From positions 6,436,923-6,500,922 of the forward strand of contig OY848922.1 in NCBI GenBank assembly GCA_963693285.1: a DNA stretch of 64,000 nucleotides. The letters are read 5' to 3'. Every line of letters starts with the position of its first letter. Position 1 is the stretch's first letter. Positions 13,929-23,008 of this stretch are shown one piece after another. Source of the DNA: Xestospongia muta (Eukaryota; Porifera; Demospongiae; Haplosclerida; Petrosiidae). The notes beneath the pieces are model-generated. The model did no database searches, was not told the origin of the DNA, and saw nothing but the letters and a program-made list of their open reading frames with translations. Both the position numbers and the translations under genes were made by a program.

Positions 13929-16900
13929 TGAGTGTTACAATTGACACAAATATTTAGTTGTAATAGTAACATGGCTTATATATTTCTTATTGTATGATAA
14001 ACTTTGAAACAATCTGATGGGCACAAAGCTGGATTGTCTCTACAAGTACTACACTTATACAAAGTAAGATGTCTTATGCTACCTTGTCTGTTACTGCATA
14101 CAGCACAGTCACGACCCTTCTTGCTTTTTTTCATGAAGTGGTGCACAGGTTGCAGACGTTCAAGTGTCTGAGAGGTGCAAAGTCCAGTACGTGCTCAAGG
14201 AATACTACATTGTGCCTTGGAGAGTGTTTCAATGAGTCTACGTTGATAAGCAAGGTGAGTGATCCTTGTTCCTTGTAGATTATGCAAGAATTCACTACCA
14301 CTACTTCCACAATCCAAAAAAAACTTTCTTCCACCACTTCACTGACTTATGGAGAAAACTATAATAGCTAACGAGTTGGTCCATCTTGTCAACACCCAAC
14401 ATGTATTGATTGCAGTCAACCACAACTGCTGGCTTCTCTGTTGTTTGAGAAGTGTGTCTAAATAATTATGTAAATTAGAATTTTGTTGTTTTTTATTTAC
14501 CTTGACTATACAGGTAAATTACGAAAAGCATGTTTTGTCGAGAGTATCAATACTTGTTGTTTGTCAGTCCATGACAAGGTCAGTAAGTCTCCACAGCGAA
14601 AGGCTTTCCACCATACCTTGAGGCCTCTTTTGGTTCAGGGCAGAAGTAAGTCCTTTGCGATTGCTCTGGACCATGCCTGGATATAATCAACAATAATACA
14701 AGGTACAGGATGTAGGCATAGAAATACTTGTTTCAGTAATTCCCTTCCTCTTTAGCTCAGTTGCTATGAGAGGGGTATTATAAAATCTATCTAGGTATAC
14801 ATTATACCCCTTATCCTCAAGACCATCCACCAGTGTAAGGACAACTCTGGCTGTGTGGGGTAGCTCAAGTCTAGCAAGCTCTGTTGCCTGTCCATAGCAT
14901 ATGGCTACCTTATAAAGGTATAAAGGTAGCCAGACACACTGTCAGCAAGTATAAATGTAACAATCAATTACTCGAATATTTACACTATTCGTTTCAACAC
15001 TACTTTATACCCCAAGGAGTTCGTTTACCTGTGAGGTACTGTCGAAAACTAACCCTGCCTCTGAAGGCAATCACTGACTCATCAATAGCCACATGTTGTG
15101 AAAGAGTGTAGGATGATTGAAATGCTGGAACTAGATGGTCAAGTAATGGCTCAATCTTATCATGTTTAAGATCACCATTGATGTTTCCAACATGCAATGT
15201 TCCAAGAATCTGAAGAACCTATTCCTTGGGAAGACAGATCTCAAGAAAGGTAGATCAGTAGTAATGCTTGTTGGCCAATAATCTTTCAAATTTTGTAGCT
15301 GTATTATTCCCATATTCAATATCACAGCTACAAAACCCTTTATTTCATCTATTGTCACTGGACGCCATAAGCAAGAGGTATGTTAGAGTAACTAATTGTT
15401 TATTACTACTTACCTGCATACAACCAATCTTCTTAGCAGTATACTTATTGGTATTATCCACAAGAAATTGCCACAAAGCATTAAAGAACTATCTTCTGGT
15501 GACTGAACAGATGGATATGTGTTACTACCAGATGACTGAGTAAATAAGATATGGCTAGGCTTTGTGTCATCTATATTTGGAATGAAAAACTACTTAGCTA
15601 CTACACAACTTATCAGCTAAACTACTATCCAATGATAATCAGGTACTGTGACACCAATACCTCTGCCTCTCCCAATACCTCTTCCTCTACCCCTTCCTCT
15701 CACAACACCTCTTCTTATCCCAGGACCTATTCCTATTCTAGTACCTCCCACTTCTGCAGTATGATTTGTCTCATCATTTACATTCTCTTCATCTTGCTCA
15801 TCCTCAATCCTATCACTCTCTTCACTATCAACACTATCACTATCATCAAATTCATCATCACTAAAATCCTCTCCCAATATATGTATTACTTCTTCTGCTC
15901 TAAACCTTGCCATTGATAATTACTTCTGCCCACTGATAGTAAATATACAAATGTCGGTACAGCTGGTTAATTTGCGCATTATATTATTTATTGCATTTAT
16001 TACGTGTTTGGCAGGACCATAAATAACTAATAAACAAAGGAGGACCTTCTCGTTGATAAAAAAAACAAAGGTTAGTTGTAAAAACAATGTACTAATGTAA
16101 TGTCACAAATTCGTGACAATTGTCTCAATTAATAGTACATGTGTGTCACGAATTTGTGTCAATAGTCTCCATTAAATGTACTTGTATGTCACAAATTTGT
16201 GACAATGTCCTGTAAGGGTTAAACAACAATCACCCTTGAGAAATTTACAGGCAGGGTTTATTATGAATTTTAACCATAAATATATGTACATATTAATATT
16301 TCTATTTACTTAGCAATGACAGTTTCTATCACTTTATAAGCTCAATATAACATGATATTACTTCAACAAGTTTATGACACTACAAAGAAATGATAGGAGA
16401 AATGGATTTGAAAAGGAAAGTCAAGAGTGATCATTTCATGACACTTTTACATTTACATAATATGTACTAGACTCTTATTATTTGTTTTATATACATTAAG
16501 TAGAACAGAGTGTAAAATAGAAGCTTTATTAATATGCCTACATATATATACTGACCTCATCAGTATGGTTGATATTCACAACATGCTGAAGTAACAAAGT
16601 AACAACATCTGTGTAGCCATATGTTGCTGCTGCTATCAGTGGAGTAGATCCATACTGCAATTAATAAGAACAAAATGTAATTAGAGACATACATTAAGTA
16701 TTAAGTTTTAACTACATGTTATTATATTTAACATTATGTACATGTACTTAATATACTGGTCAATTAAGGACTGGGTATACTCACTTTTTAAAGATTTTAA
16801 TTGATATATATAATATGATAAAATGTATGTTTGGGAAAAGAATGACCATTTCATAAAAACTAAGAAATTGTTAATTCTTTGTCTCAAAATTGAGTGACTA

Positions 16901-19900
16901 TTGTGGACTTATTATTTCATTATAAATTTACATGCACTCTTTTAGTCAACTCTTAAAATATAATAGAAAAGCCTTTTCCCATATTGTTTAAAGTTACTCT
17001 ATTTACAGAATATTAATATCAGAGACAGTAAACAGTGTTAGCTCAAATTGAAGGAAAGGATTGGAGAAAGTATTTCCTGAATATAGGTGAATAGTACCTT
17101 TGGCAGGTATATATCAATCACTCATAATGGTAATAGTAAATGACTTCAATTCCCTCCAATCAGGAATGAGTTACCAGGTTATATCATATGTAACGAGACC
17201 ACTAAACCTCATTGAAAACCTCCATAAGAAATGCAGATTTATACTTAAACTATGCACTATCAAAAAACAGCCATCATATGAGTTCAAATTGTCACATGAT
17301 CACTTTATGATGTCATAAAAGCTCTGATCATAAAGTTACTATTTCATCATAATAAACTATATAGTATTGATCAGCAATAGTGGTACAATTCAAATATTGT
17401 ACATTAGTGGTTATCACTATATACAATGTAACACTACTGACAAAGAAAAACAAAACGATATTTTATAAAACATTTTAGACTCTTTCGAAGACACTATAGA
17501 TGCTGTAAGGGACTGGACTATTAATGATTTTAGAGTACTGTGATTTCTTGAGTTACAGAATTCATAAGCTTCACACTTAATGATATTTATTGGTTGCTAT
17601 GTAGATTAGGTGTGTGCAGTAATTGTGAAATGGACACATCAATATAATATATGTATACATTATGTGGTCCAAAACAATCTTACCATCATCACCTGATACA
17701 TGTTGTATGCCAACAATAATCAATGATGTGCATTATTATATAAGTCACATCCAAACAAAGCATTTGCTATTAAAGTAATGATATTCATTGATTGCTATGC
17801 GCATCAGTGACTCAATATACTCCATTGTTCTCATCGCATACATAATATTATTATTATATCTATAGTACCACATAGTACACAGTCTATATATATTTTGTAT
17901 TGAAAATATAGTAGTTATGTATTGTGTACACATATCAATGTATAATATGTAAGCAGTTACTAACTAGTAATAAAAAATATAACAATAGTCAAAACAATAC
18001 AAATCACATGTCACATATAGAAAGAATAGCTAGAGAGAAAACTAAATAAAGTAATAATTATTATTATCATATTATATTGATACTACTACAGTGAACCACG
18101 CTTAAACGAGCATGTGTCAAATATAAAGCACTCTATAAAAGGGGGGTGGGCTGCCCGGAAGAAAGTGACGCCTACCAAAGAGTGAGATGGCGGCAATATT
18201 CAAACCTAGATATCATTCTAGATAATAGCCGTACCAACCTGAACAACCCACGCAAAACATCTATAATAGTTGTAATAGTTAGCTCAGGGTACAAACACAT
18301 GTTATCTCAATTACATGCTTGATAATAACAGATAACACTTTTTATTGCTGTACTGAATTATACATGGCAGAATCAAAGATGGCTGACATAAGACCATAGT
18401 TGTCTAAATCAGATTGCCCAGCAGGAGTTAGAACTTTTCCAACATGGTCCAACCTTCTCTTGAACACATTCTTCCCCTCTAGACTGTCAAAGTCGATCAC
18501 AAGAGAAAGTCTTACACAATTTCTACTGTTCGCCATTTCACAACAGAAACATACATGTATCCAAAAAAACGGGAATATTTGCACTTAACCGATTAAACGC
18601 GAAGTTATATTAAACCGGAAATGCACGTGACAGCGAAATTTATTTTAAGAAATTGACCTTTTGTGGTTGAGCTCGACAGAGCGAGCTATACTGAAAAAAC
18701 TAGGCAGAATTGGTATAGGGAAGCTTCGTTCAGAAGGAAGATGAGTTCCAGAAGTAGATATCTATAACTTCAAAGTTGGCTGTAGACATTACTACGACGA
18801 AGATATAATAGCGCGAGTAAAGTACTATAATATTAATTAAGTAGTTGTTACAACAGCTAGAGGAAGTGCATATTATGATGTAAACAGGAAAAAAACACAG
18901 TTTCCATTTTTTGGATGTTGAAAATTTTTGCGTGTGCCATTTTGTGGGCAACCCAGCCCCTTTTTATACTGCCCATGCTTGTTTGAAGGACACTGTGAAT
19001 TAACCCTTTACTAATCAAGGTTGCATATTTGTAAGATTTAATGTGTAGTTATTAACGAGGAAGGTTACAAATCTTCAACTAAAATGTACCCTGGTATATT
19101 TATTAAGTATACTCATCACAGTAGTTAACATACAAGATGAGAACACTAATAAAACATTCACATTATGGAAAGTGGATACTGTAACATTTGGATCATTCTA
19201 AGTATGAATTTATGGCAGTTTTCAGTACCTGTCATATTTACACCAGTTGGAAATCTGTAACATTATAACTGATAATTATTGTGTAAAGGAGACCTTTTTA
19301 TGAGTTTCAAAGCTAATGATGTGATCAAAATGGTATCCAATCATTAGTGGGATGTAGTAGAAATTACTTATGAGTATAGTGATAATGATTTTGATGAAGA
19401 GATGACTTAGAATATGAACTAATGGACACTTTTAACATTGAAAGGTAAAGTATAAAATTATAAACACACAGAGTAGTTATAATAATAAAGAAATGATTCA
19501 TGGGTGAGTTTTATACTTTTGCAGAAAGAACAGTTTTCAACACTGATAACCTCATCAAAAGTTCATAAAGAATTCATCTAACTAATGTAGTATTAGAAGG
19601 CTTAAAAATTTACACTTGGAAACTGTTTTGTGACACACAAAATTAATTAATTATGGTACAGTAATGGACCTGTGTAATTTCATTGATAAATCATTAATAC
19701 TATGAACACAAGGTTGTATGGTATCTGATATATAGAGAATTTACACTATACACGAACAGTGTTCTAGGTAGAAATATTTTATAGAGTGGTGGCCCGAAGG
19801 CAGTTGTATACAGTGGACCCTGTAAGGGGTCTGGGGGCATCCTCCCCCAAAAACGTTTGAAATATCAGATGCTCTGAGGTGCATTCTGGCTCAATCTTAG

Positions 19901-22595
19901 CCTCGTACCTAGGCGTTCTAGTAAAGAGTAGAACGCCTGGTGACTACTGCTTGCGCATGCGCGTAATTATTGAAACATAATTACTACTTTTTCAATTACA
20001 TGACGAATCGATGGGCTGGGTTTATAATGATGACGTTTCAATCACTACACGAGTTTAAGCATGGCTACTCAAGTTTGTTGGTTATGTAGTGATTTAGTGG
20101 AAGCCAAAATAGCAACAAGCTTGTTAGTCCACGTTCCAGTGTTGTTTCTCTGTTTTGTTTTGTGTCGTTTACAAAGCAAACAAAAAGACCAACAAAGCCC
20201 CCGGTAGCCTCAGAGTCAGAACTATTGTAAACTGGAACATGCCATGGGAAGTCAGACTGCCAGTCGGGGTTATAGCCAATCTTATGCTTGTTCCCAGGCC
20301 CAGCGTCTTGAGAAAGACGCTTTTTCCGACCAATCAGCCTGCTAGTGCCAGCCATCTCTCTCTCCACGAGGTCAACGACATACGTATGTGCGAATAATGT
20401 GGGCGTAGGCCCATAAAAAATAGCGTGGTGGGGCGCTGCGCTACCACACTTTAGCGAGAATGCTGATCAATATAATAATACACTTACATCAGTAGGTAAA
20501 GTAGGATCTGCTTTTGATTGCAACAGATATTGAACAATATCTGTGTATCCACGACGTGACGCCCAATATATACTAGTCCACTTGCGCTAAATGTAATGAT
20601 AATAGTAATAGTATAATTATTTATCAATATATCAATAGTACAATCATTATACACACACGTGCACTGATACATATGTACTTACATGTATATGACTATAATA
20701 ATAAGTGATAATATTAATAATTTGTATTATAATAATTGTGACCTAGCTTGGAAAAACCACACATGTTGTGCTAAAATGTTTCAACCAACAGTTGCGTATA
20801 TACATTTGCTACATGGTCCTTTCGTGCATGATGCATACCAATCATGGTATCATAGAAGATCAGTCATTAAATATTTGGATTCTGAAGTTGGTAAACATCC
20901 TGTACAAAATTGCTGCATAGCAAATGCGTATATGCAATTGTTTAGTCAATTTTTTTTGGGTGCTACATTAAATGTTGCACTAAAATGTCTTCCCAAATAA
21001 TGTCACAATTATACATGTACATGTGAAATATGATGTCACATATTTAATTTATATCTCATTGAGTATTGTTATCATATTATAAGCTAAATAATATGAAATG
21101 ACAACAAATAGACTGTACACACAGTGAATAATAAATATATATGATATGGTCTAGGAACCAATAACCACAATAAAGGAAGAATGCAACTATGTAAAGCCAG
21201 TGTTACATGAACACACTTGCTGTCAATGACCATATAATGATATGTATAATTATATTCATAGCAAGTCAATCAGATTCATAATTTCACAAGTCTTCAAGCT
21301 TCCAAATATGGACATGACTAGAGTACTGTCATTTTTGTAATGTAATTTGGCTTTTTTCATGAGAATTACACACTCCTTCCTCCTTTGTGAAGCTACAGGC
21401 TCTTATATACTGACTTCAAATGTTTATAAAGCTAGTTACTACTGTATTAAATAAACTGTCATTGGAAAATATTCTTTAAAATTGTATTACAAAATCAGCT
21501 TGAAAAATGGCTCTAATACAATGTGAAAGGTCATTGATGAAAGAATTGACCACACCCTAACAATTAAATAAACAATCAGTGAACATTTTAGCATATTTTG
21601 TATACCACATCCAAACATTACATTAAATCTACAAGTTGTTCTTGATTATAAAATATTAATACAATCTAATACTATTTTTTATTTAAATGCAGTATTGTAA
21701 TCTAGATCACCACAAGTGTGTAGATAAAACAAAAGTAGCTAGGATATCAGATAAACTTGCCACATCAACTCAAATAATGACTTTGTGAAAGTTAATAAAC
21801 ATTCAAGCCCCACCCCTTAGCAATAGAGTAAACTATTTATAATATATGCTGTGTCCATTCATTCATATATCTCAAATGTTACATATAAAATGTTTTAACT
21901 ACATGATTAAACTTTGATAAGGACTTTGTAACACACACACATTAATTTATACTAGGTTGATTTAAAAGATATATTGTGATTATTATTATAATAACTATAA
22001 CACTTGTATATCATATATGCAAATAATTATGATGACTTGATAATGACAACAACTCTTATCATAAGACAATATCATCTCTGAATAGTACTATATTGTGACA
22101 CATTTACGTACCCTATCTTGAACATTGACATTTGCTCCTAGTTGTACAGCATGTTTCACTTCATCTAGTCGTCCATTTAAAGCAGAGTCAATCAGTAAGT
22201 CATCCTAACAAAGATATCAAAGTTAATAAATGTAATATTACATCTAAACAAGATCATATACAACATAGTTTATAATACAGTAGACATAATATTATAGAAG
22301 ACATACTATAACAACAGTAAAGTAACTACTAATATAGTACATTGTACTAAGTATATGGACATGACCTATATACAAACTATAGGGTCAAGTACATACGTTA
22401 CTTATATTAGATCAGATAACCTAAAGTATCCACCAGGTCATGTTTAGTTTAGATAGAGGGAATATCTTGAATCTGATAGGATTACTGAGTGGACTGGACA
22501 AAGCTGACCAATCTTATTAAATGTTAATGAGCGAATTAATTATTTTAGTATATTTAGTATATATAATAAGTACTCACCAATGTTTCCTGATCCAT
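219..22595 (-). CDS. Copy A: ankyrin-Roc-COR-Death domain protein, 18 exons, 3' end outside window
   Basis: I assembled this spliced gene from minus-strand exons with GT-AG borders and matching phases. Exons: 22578-22595, 22112-22204, 20488-20586, 16556-16654, 9760-9858, 5737-5809, 3137-4974, 2556-3000, 2451-2495, 2340-2396, 2193-2246, 1877-2131, 1568-1636, 1244-1285, 1078-1140, 691-975, 535-588 and 219-473. They total 3943 nt, about 1314 codons, with no internal stop. Domain order is five ankyrin repeats, Roc GTPase, COR, a post-COR region, then Death-type domains separated by short linkers. DAPK and other ROCO proteins share the ankyrin-Roc-COR-Death core, but no kinase domain is seen here. 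From exon 8 on, all introns are phase 1. The last exon ends at a phase-1 donor, so more coding sequence lies to the left. The start is the ATG at 22593-22595, which opens the first exon. Function in death or immune signalling is inference from the family. Confidence 0.85.
691..975 (-). CDS. Copy A exon 16: second Death-type domain
   Basis: This 285-nt phase-1 exon encodes about 95 residues beginning ENKPDLIRLLSP and containing WNQIGQALKI, DRLADVVQLWLD and WATVITAVELPP. The pattern of a Trp in helix 2 and the later LWLDK segment fits the Death-domain fold, but the sequence is distinct from the domains of exons 12 and 18. The donor is CAG then GTGTGG. In copy B the last part of this exon is replaced by a different tail with a stop codon. 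Confidence 0.75.
1078..1636 (-). CDS. Copy A exons 13-15: three small linker exons
   Basis: The exons are 1568-1636 (69 nt, starts DTTGATTQV), 1244-1285 (42 nt, DKDHSVARQKPVNL) and 1078-1140 (63 nt, DITDSGILVEYEKNV). All are phase 1 at both ends and lie between two Death domains, so they look like flexible spacers; I recognise no domain. Copy B has the same exons at 36296-36364, 35951-36007 and 35786-35848. The middle one is 15 nt longer in B because the KDH segment is duplicated. Confidence 0.7.
1877..2131 (-). CDS. Copy A exon 12: first Death domain
   Basis: This 255-nt phase-1 exon encodes 85 residues starting DECHLVALIRLAKQIEDWEM. It has the six-helix Death-domain pattern: DWEMLGVYLGI, LKDIKRNNH, ARKDMLMTWLD, then TRAKFIEALKDMGH. 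The same exon, nearly unchanged, is present in copy B at 36607-36861 and again as exon 18 of copy A. Death domains mediate homotypic assembly with other Death-fold proteins in the cytoplasm. Confidence 0.85.
2193..2495 (-). CDS. Copy A exons 9-11: small linker exons
   Basis: Three phase-1 exons of 45 nt (2451-2495, DPCPVISGDKSTELI), 57 nt (2340-2396, EVSMDESALKISNVM) and 54 nt (2193-2246, DADSVINTVISNLPDGPLS) connect the post-COR region to the first Death domain. The sizes are identical in copy B (37157-37201, 37051-37107, 36919-36972). The 45-nt exon also reads open into both flanking introns, so the boundaries rest on the splice signals and the copy B comparison. Confidence 0.7.
2556..3000 (-). 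CDS. Copy A exon 8: post-COR region
   Basis: This 445-nt exon (148 residues) begins GVFPSVVVALVDR and ends QTCWLI, followed by a GTGAGT donor. It lies where ROCO proteins have the C-terminal half of COR and a beta-rich extension. Alternating hydrophobic stretches such as LRYAVLLYSEDLFGSVLLVD and FYWIEVYYNG suggest beta strands, but I cannot name a family. It aligns along its full length with copy B at 37262-37706. Confidence 0.8.
3137..4974 (-). CDS. Copy A exon 7: Roc GTPase and COR domain
   Basis: A single 1838-nt exon encodes about 612 residues. Near its start is a Walker A loop, LVLMGPPCVGKTAF. A long Ser/Thr-rich segment follows, then the switch-II-like VLDSGGQPQFADV and a G4-like IIGTCYDK. 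After that comes a COR-type stretch beginning WYMFELRLKEEASQ and continuing through FPIVLHNVIFSNPQYLLDLL. This order matches the Roc-COR module of ROCO proteins, which bind guanine nucleotide and dimerise through COR. The Ser/Thr insertion of about 150 residues between the P-loop and switch II is unusually long. Exon ends are CAG/GTAAGA on the 3' side and a TTACAG acceptor on the 5' side. Copy B has the same exon, three codons shorter. Confidence 0.85.
5737..5809 (-). CDS. Copy A exon 6: fifth ankyrin repeat (partial)
   Basis: This 73-nt exon encodes DGKTPAELAQSRGYRDIAKL then IIDEG, the start and two helices of an ankyrin repeat. It starts in phase 0 after a CACTCAG acceptor and ends in phase 1 at GTATGT, feeding directly into the Roc exon. 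The copy B counterpart is at 40403-40475. Confidence 0.8.
5866..5912. repeat. (AT)n microsatellite
   Basis: A nearly pure AT dinucleotide run. In copy B the same place (about 40532-40553) has a shorter run interrupted by a GT, so the run length changed after the duplication. Confidence 0.9.
6450..6920. repeat. Intronic repeat, present three times in the window
   Basis: This stretch starts near TTTTAACTGCAG and runs through the segment mentioning TTAGAAGCC. It matches the orthologous intron of copy B (about 41090-41560) and, unexpectedly, also 49035-49400, just outside the right end of a piggyBac element. No coding potential is seen. It may be an uncharacterised interspersed repeat into which piggyBac inserted. 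Confidence 0.55.
7314..7896 (+). mobile_element. TA-flanked DNA transposon with inverted ends (583 bp, deletion derivative)
   Basis: The left end reads CCGTAGTTCTCCGAGTAAG and the right end is its near-perfect inverse (GCTCGGGGAACTACGG), with TA on both sides. Inside, plus-strand codons from 7461 read MYDVEVNAVEALRTHPERN and then ISPIAKKYGVDRKHI, a helix-turn-helix of the kind found at the N-terminus of pogo/Tc1-like transposases. The right part matches the HIRAN-like ORF of 8266-8595. The middle, including any catalytic domain, is missing, so it is a non-autonomous derivative. Copy B carries the same insertion at 41947-42512 with a damaged right end, so it predates the duplication. Confidence 0.75.
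8266..8738 (+). mobile_element. Related transposon 3' fragment encoding a HIRAN-like domain
   Basis: An open plus-strand frame from 8266 to 8595 reads VGYHVYKSIWSQDIGETL, NPHDRFTVAVMKGKLIVGHI, ISKICWFFLHKEG and LEVPCELTFSIPKGKK before a stop. The NPHDRFTVAV...VGH core followed by a Cys-Trp helix resembles the HIRAN domain, a DNA-end-binding fold. The end at 8738 carries the same inverted-repeat sequence as the 7314-7896 element. The left end is missing. The frame is open over about 110 codons but upstream stops show that it is a fragment. Copy B lacks it. Confidence 0.6.
8739..8820. repeat. (TA)n microsatellite
   Basis: TA dinucleotides directly abut the TA at the right end of the preceding transposon fragment; a transposon target TA or end may have seeded the run. 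Confidence 0.85.
8904..9390 (-). pseudogene. piggyBac transposase C-terminal remnant (element 2, copy A)
   Basis: The minus-strand frame 8909-9301 encodes the C-terminal part of a piggyBac-type transposase, including the Cys-rich tail CIVCSHKKQNSRKT followed by YHCKQCKVALCVLPCFELYH. Paired CxxC and H/C ligands of this kind bind zinc in piggyBac proteins. The rest of the element is gone. In copy B the same insertion still extends to 49031, so copy A lost about 2.8 kb by internal deletion. Confidence 0.75.
9760..9858 (-). CDS. Copy A exon 5: fourth ankyrin repeat
   Basis: A 99-nt phase-0 exon encodes exactly one 33-residue ankyrin repeat: AGWTALHYAAYHNRPEIIRI then LISNDADITVVDK. The TALHYAA signature is canonical. 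Acceptor GTTACAG, donor GTATGA. Copy B has the same exon at 49804-49902. Confidence 0.9.
10160..10620 (+). pseudogene. Ty3/gypsy gag remnant (copy A)
   Basis: Plus-strand fragments read HYSPKPSEVVQ-like and FIAEQRQLCKFCE segments with stops and frameshifts, as in the capsid part of Ty3/gypsy gag. It aligns with the left part of the gypsy element of copy B (50200-50720). Protease and reverse transcriptase are absent here, so copy A kept only the gag end. Confidence 0.65.
10621..11689. other. Intron stretch with a short repeat, no recognised gene
   Basis: The segment around 11257-11310 (GTGGTGTCTGTTAATGGTAG) also occurs near 7028 and 41668, so it is an intronic repeat family. A 92-codon plus-strand frame at 11336-11614 (SEEVAVWFLENNLSK) has no recognised homology and no context supporting expression. 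Confidence 0.4.
11690..12115 (+). pseudogene. ISL2EU-like remnant: YqaJ C-terminus with PHD finger, then DDE remnant
   Basis: Plus-strand codons read LGVLPELLGKWYSREPVAS and, in a second frame (11792-11983), a PHD finger: CYCRKDEYGELMICC, then WFHTTCLQITTILKGKWY and SPNC. The Cys/His spacing fits Zn-binding C4HC3 chemistry. From about 12056 a minus-strand piece matches the DDE transposase remnant of 52680-53300 in copy B; about 0.55 kb between them is deleted here. Orientation (two ORFs converging) is as in copy B. Confidence 0.6.
12116..12700 (-). pseudogene. pogo/Tigger-type element fragment (copy A)
   Basis: This segment matches 58398-58860 of copy B, the 3' end of a pogo-type transposon, including the frame with RKRSSFFIKIFF-like residues. 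It is joined directly to the ISL2EU remnant, so copy A lacks everything that copy B has between 53160 and 58397. The last part (about 12590-12680, minus-strand SANILKELFKEQLMPQDI) has no match in copy B. Confidence 0.5.
12701..13891. other. Intron 4 stretch, no gene seen
   Basis: AT-rich sequence without supported exons, RNA genes or recognisable element ends. Confidence 0.4.
13892..13926. repeat. (TG)n microsatellite
   Basis: Pure TG dinucleotide run of about 17 units, immediately left of the piggyBac C-terminal remnant. Confidence 0.9.
13975..16218 (-). pseudogene. piggyBac element 1, decayed full-length body (copy A)
   Basis: Minus-strand fragments follow piggyBac transposase order. The acidic and Arg/Gly-rich N-terminus starts at 15913 (MARFRAEEVIHILGEDFSDD). 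A small intron (about 15370-15415, GTAAGT donor) is followed by IDEIKGFVAVILNMGI, then HVAIDESVIAFRGRVSFRQY and VYLDRFYNTPLIA. The Cys-rich tail near 14000-14110 reads DCAVCSNRQGSIRHL and CRDNPALCPSDCF. Stops and frameshifts break it in several places. The right end reads CCTGTAAGGG next to TTAA (16219-16222), the typical piggyBac end, and is preceded by several copies of TGTCACAAATTTGTGACAA. No left TTAA end is evident. Copy B shares the insertion (59876-61344). Confidence 0.8.
16556..16654 (-). CDS. Copy A exon 4: third ankyrin repeat
   Basis: A 99-nt phase-0 exon encodes one 33-residue repeat: YGSTPLIAAATYGYTDVVTL then LLQHVVNINHTDE. The copy B version (61698-61796) has the more canonical NGHTDVVALLLQHG. 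Acceptor TTGCAG, donor GTCAGT. Confidence 0.9.
16655..18088. other. Intron 3 part, no gene seen
   Basis: AT-rich intron aligning with copy B 61797-62775 and 63779-64000. It contains about 250 bp (17540-17790) missing from B, and lacks the 1-kb insertion that B has. No exon is supported. Confidence 0.45.
18089..18995. mobile_element. Unclassified transposon with CAGTG inverted ends (about 907 bp)
   Basis: The left end begins CAGTGAACCACGCTTAAAC and the right end, read inverted, begins CAGTGTCCTTCAAACAAGC. Subterminal parts also mirror each other (TATAAAAGGGGGGTGGGCTG against TATAAAAAGGGGCTGGGTTG). A minus-strand frame at 18342-18584 includes RNCVRLSLVIDFDSLEGKN. I do not recognise the family; hAT and pogo ends can start CAGTG, but no clear target duplication is seen. 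Confidence 0.55.
18996..19756. other. Intron 3 part, no gene seen
   Basis: AT-rich sequence between two transposons. It begins near a TTAACCCTTTACT motif that resembles a lone piggyBac end (around 19003), but nothing else supports an element. Confidence 0.35.
19757..20465 (-). mobile_element. hAT-like non-autonomous element with TTF-type zinc finger remnant
   Basis: Ends are imperfect inverted repeats: CAGTGTTCTAGGTAGAAAT on the left and, inverted, CAGCATTCTCGCTAAAGTG on the right. The minus strand encodes GTSRLIGRKKRLSQDAG, IGYNPDWQSDFPWHVPV and, after one frame change, LLCKRHKTKQRNNTGTW then TNKLVAIL. The YNPxW...C..C...H pattern is typical of the zinc finger that opens some hAT-derived transposases. 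The catalytic domain is absent. The flanks do not show an 8-bp duplication, so it is old or the ends are misplaced. Confidence 0.55.
20488..20586 (-). CDS. Copy A exon 3: second ankyrin repeat
   Basis: A 99-nt phase-0 exon encodes RKWTSIYWASRRGYTDIVQY then LLQSKADPTLPTD, a 33-residue ankyrin repeat whose usual TALHxA is changed to TSIYWA. It is read from a TTAG acceptor to a GTAAGT donor. Confidence 0.85.
20587..22111. other. Intron 2 of copy A
   Basis: AT-rich. A 105-codon plus-strand frame at 20683-21000 includes KMFQPTVAYIHLLHGPFVHD; I recognise no family and see no expression signals. Nothing else is supported. Confidence 0.35.
22112..22204 (-). CDS. Copy A exon 2: first ankyrin repeat
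   Basis: A 93-nt phase-0 exon encodes DDLLIDSALNGRLDEVKHAV then QLGANVNVQDR, the helices and loop of an N-terminal capping ankyrin repeat. Acceptor TTAG, donor GTACGT. Confidence 0.85.
22578..22595 (-). CDS. Copy A exon 1: start codon and six residues
   Basis: The ATG reads MDQETL and is followed at once by a GTGAGTACTT donor. Phase 0 matches exon 2. The preceding bases (TTGCA) give a modest start context. It is too short to be certain, but the joined frame is open and the next exon begins an ankyrin domain, as expected for an N-terminus. Confidence 0.65.
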
Positions 22596-22599
22596 TGCA

Positions 22600-22680
22600 A
22601 AACAGGGAACAAGTTTAAAGGACCACACCTAAGTTATAGAGTCGTGTTTATGACGTAATGGGTGTGGGACAATGAATGGT
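22600..22680 (-). promoter_or_regulatory. Possible proximal promoter of copy A
   Basis: Reading the minus strand towards exon 1, there is a CACCC-type motif (complement of GGTGTGGG, 22661-22668), a CRE/ATF-like TTACGTCA (22651-22658) and a TATA-like CTATAAC (around 22633-22639), all within 80 bp of the start codon. The spacing is plausible for a short-leader promoter; this is motif matching only. Confidence 0.35.
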
Positions 22681-23008
22681 ATCTGCTGATCTTGTCGTAG
22701 GCGAATCTCTCTTAACTGAAGGCTCTGAACTATCTTCATTACTATATGTACATTATTAACTGCTGTAGTAATATCTTACTATCTATGATTTAAAGAAACT
22801 CTCAGTAATGTGTAAGTAATATGTCAATATCTGGTATTCACTGTGCAACATATTCCTTTACTCAGTGGATAGTTTCCTATACTTCATAATTCCTATTGCT
22901 GTGGTTGTATTGAGATTAAAGTGTTGTTTGTTGTGAAGGAGAATACATTATTATCAACAAGTATGATGTCATTATAATATTGTCTGTTAATTTATATAAT
23001 TCTTACAG

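Noticed and set aside
15551..15916. Plus-strand Ser/Thr-rich frame, repeated at 60690-61031
   Set aside because: Antisense to the acidic and Arg/Gly-rich piggyBac N-terminus in both copies.
18996..19020. Lone piggyBac end (TTAACCCTTTACT)
   Set aside because: No second end or coding remnant is linked to it; the motif is short enough to occur by chance. The similar TTAACCCTTATG at 23111 was rejected for the same reason.
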